Of a stretch of DNA of 14,424 nt, positions 13,004-14,424 are shown piece after piece (the stretch's first letter is position 1; each line of letters opens with the position of its first letter). Origin of the DNA: an uncultured Collinsella sp. (lineage in GTDB: Bacteria; Actinomycetota; Coriobacteriia; Coriobacteriales; Coriobacteriaceae); the NCBI GenBank assembly GCA_958438125.1, contig CAUBQN010000032.1, forward strand, positions 1-14,424, in the 5' to 3' direction. The notes under the pieces are model-generated. The model was not told where the DNA came from and made no database searches. It was given only the letters and a program-made list of their open reading frames with translations. A program made the translations under genes and the position numbers.

Positions 13004-13194
13004 TTTCCCGATGAGGCCTCTCGGGGAAACTACATCCCAGAATTCCGGCTCGAAACGGGATATGGTTTCCCAAACAGGCCTCTTACGGAAAATGCATCCC
13101 GGAATCCCCGCTCGAAACGGGACGCGCTTTCCCAGTCGAGGCCCTATGGGAAACTGCGTCCCACCTTGAAAGGCAAAACTGGGGCGCAGTTTCC
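13004..13194. repeat. Tandem 62-bp palindromic repeats
   Basis: TTTCC(C/G) recurs at 13004, 13066, 13128 and 13190, exactly 62 bp apart. Units 1 and 2 share AGGCCTC, GCTCGAAACGGGA and (A/G)GAAT(T/C)CC blocks; unit 3 is more diverged. Across each unit boundary GGGAAA..TCCC faces GGGA..TTTCCC, giving three successive hairpins; the third has a 15-bp stem with one mismatch (13149-13163 with 13180-13194). The 472-bp gap 12837-13308 holds this array, the hairpin repeat at 13217-13279 and the feo operator; no gene is visible. It differs from a CRISPR array: units are palindromic and the full unit repeats with no unique spacers. Confidence 0.85.
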
Positions 13195-13216
13195 GGACGG
13201 GGCATCAAAAACGAAG

Positions 13217-13279
13217 TTGCGGTGGAATAGTTCCTGGATGGGCTGGTTGATGCCCCAGATAGGAACTATTTCACCGCAA
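13217..13279. repeat. Hairpin repeat, copy 2 (TTGCGGTGRAATA family)
   Basis: Arms 13217-13235 and 13261-13279 pair at 18 of 19 positions, and the loop can continue with GGGC/GCCC. The outer arm TTGCGGTGGAATA is the same as in copy 1 except for one base, while the inner arm differs on both sides so that pairing is kept. It starts 29 bp beyond the hydrolase stop, the same placement as copy 1 after the MFS gene. It abuts the 62-bp tandem array. Confidence 0.88.
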
Positions 13280-13308
13280 GTTATTGAAGAGCTTGGATGC
13301 CGGGACTC

Positions 13309-14208
13309 TTACAGATGGCGCTCGAGGAAGCGGAAGGCCAGGCGAATCCAGGGACGGACGGAAACCTGCTTGTCCTCGTTGTCGACCGCGGTGTTGGCGT
13401 TGCCGAGCGAAAGGCCGTGGCCGCCCTGGTCAAAGACGTGCATCTCGCATGCGACGCCTTCCTCGGCCATGCGCTGCGCAAACGGGTAGACCTGCGCGAT
13501 CGGCGCCGTCTTGTCATCGGACACGCCCCACACAAAGGTCGGCGGCATCTGACGCGAAACATGTGTGGTTGGGCAGATATCGGCCAAGTGCTCGTCAGTT
13601 GCCTCGCCACCCGTCACCATCGACAGGTAGTCGTTGAGCAGATCGCGCCCCGTCTTGCCGCCCGTCTTGGGCACACGCAAGTCAATGCGCGGATCGCGCG
13701 TCTGCATGTCGCGCACATAGGCAAAGTCGAGCAGCGGATAGCCCAGCACCACGGCATCGGGACGAATGTCGTCCGGACGCGCCCCTGCCAGGCCCGCGAA
13801 GGGACCGGTCTTCCACTGTGTTGCCAGCGAGGCGCAGATCATACCGCCCGCAGAAAAGCCCACAACGCACACGCGCTTGGGATCGACATGCCACTCGTCG
13901 GCATTCGCACGAACCGTGGCGACCATCTTGGCAAGATCTGCCTGGGGGTGCGGAAAGCTCACGTCACCCGTGCCACTCGTCACATAGTTGAGCACAAAGG
14001 CCTGGTAACCGTGATCCAAAAACGCAAACGCCACGGGATCCTGTTCATGCGGGGCGATATGCGTAAACGCACCTCCGCCGCAGATAATCACGGCAGGGCG
14101 GCGGCCATTCGGTTTATCGGGCAGCGGCTCGGCACCCAAATACGTAAACGTCGCTGGATATTCCTCGGTCGGCTCCTCGCCCCACAGCGCGTGGTTCTCG
14201 ACAATCAT
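13309..14208 (-). CDS. Alpha/beta hydrolase, esterase (acetyl-xylan/BD-FAE-like)
   Basis: Likely carboxyl-ester hydrolase of the alpha/beta fold, possibly removing acetyl groups from plant-type sugars. It has 299 residues and no signal peptide, so it is probably cytoplasmic. RPAVIICGGGAFTHIAPHEQ (37-56) is the oxyanion-side strand and loop, similar to GGGY..LS.RE in this family, followed by DHGYQAFVLNY. The nucleophile elbow is VVGFSAGGM with Ser119; the acid is probably Asp231 or Asp232 (GVSDDKTAP), and the base is His264 (GGHGLS). The start ATG at 14208 has AAGGGAGC just before it and fits the family start. The open frame in fact continues upstream to the window edge, so a longer protein or fusion is not excluded. 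A single-gene unit followed by the hairpin repeat. Substrate is inference. Confidence 0.9.
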   Translation of the reverse strand: MIVENHALWGEEPTEEYPATFTYLGAEPLPDKPNGRRPAVIICGGGAFTHIAPHEQDPVAFAFLDHGYQAFVLNYVTSGTGDVSFPHPQADLAKMVATVRANADEWHVDPKRVCVVGFSAGGMICASLATQWKTGPFAGLAGARPDDIRPDAVVLGYPLLDFAYVRDMQTRDPRIDLRVPKTGGKTGRDLLNDYLSMVTGGEATDEHLADICPTTHVSRQMPPTFVWGVSDDKTAPIAQVYPFAQRMAEEGVACEMHVFDQGGHGLSLGNANTAVDNEDKQVSVRPWIRLAFRFLERHL

Positions 14209-14424
14209 ATGTGCTCCCTTCGCGCAAATTATGCGCCCTTGTTTTTCGTCTTCAAGCGTACCCCACTTGAGCCCGTGGCACAGAAACACTCCAGCAACAA
14301 GCTTCCCATCAACTGATATATCACATAATCCCTGCTCAGGACCATCGCTGAGCAGCGTAGAATAGGGGACGTTGACCAAGCCGCGAAACACATATGAAAC
14401 GTTTCCGGCAAACCAAACGCGCGA
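14209..14424 (-). other. Upstream region of the hydrolase gene; lower GC, open frame, one perfect dyad
   Basis: These 216 bases are visibly poorer in GC than the genes around them. The hydrolase frame stays open through them (72 codons) to the edge, but the codons (TTA, ATA, TCA, GGA) look unlike the gene. A perfect dyad CTGCTCAG-N8-CTGAGCAG lies at 14332-14355 and could be an operator. A good -35/-10 pair was not found. I treat it as promoter and regulatory DNA. Confidence 0.45.

Noticed and set aside
13004..13194. CRISPR array
   Set aside because: Units repeat in full at 62 bp, are palindromic and have no unique spacers; there are no cas genes.

Overview
The window looks like chromosomal DNA from a high-GC Gram-positive gut anaerobe of the Coriobacteriia (Collinsella or a close relative). 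This rests on the GC-rich codon use, strong AGGAGG-type ribosome binding sites, an actinobacterial-style RpoB, and compact single-gene transcription units. The genus is an inference; no 16S or marker search was possible. All genes but one lie on the minus strand, so the text reads from high to low coordinates along the direction of transcription.

Right part (14424 to about 9000): an alpha/beta hydrolase (esterase-like); a gene-free stretch of about 470 bp holding a 62-bp tandem palindromic array, a hairpin repeat and a double operator-like site; a fused FeoA-FeoB ferrous iron transporter; an MFS efflux-type transporter with its own promoter; and a second copy of the hairpin repeat.

Middle (9003 to 5166): a cytoplasmic GH13 alpha-amylase-type glycosidase followed 3 bp later by a family-6-like DNA-deoxyinosine/uracil glycosylase. 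The glycosylase ends tail-to-tail, 1 bp apart, with the only plus-strand gene, a tentative flavodoxin-fold protein. That gene is divergent from a class I PLP aminotransferase.

Left part (5165 to 1): the ribosomal/RNA polymerase cluster. A roughly 260-bp near-palindrome carries the rplJ promoter in one arm and a damaged mirror copy in the other. It is followed by an L10-type leader with an attenuator, then rplJ (L10), three small hairpins, rplL (L7/L12), a strong terminator, galU with its own promoter and terminator, and finally rpoB, which runs off the left edge. Having galU, with a terminator on each side, between rplL and rpoB splits the usual rplJL-rpoBC operon.

The most interesting signals are: a rewritten, 8-residue-longer fork loop 2 in RpoB next to an intact rifampicin-site sequence; a dispersed hairpin repeat whose two copies show compensatory arm changes and both sit just 3' of a stop codon; the 62-bp tandem palindromes; the inverted duplication of the rplJ promoter; and tandem 17-bp dyads upstream of feoAB. 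No CRISPR array, phage, transposase or tRNA was recognised.
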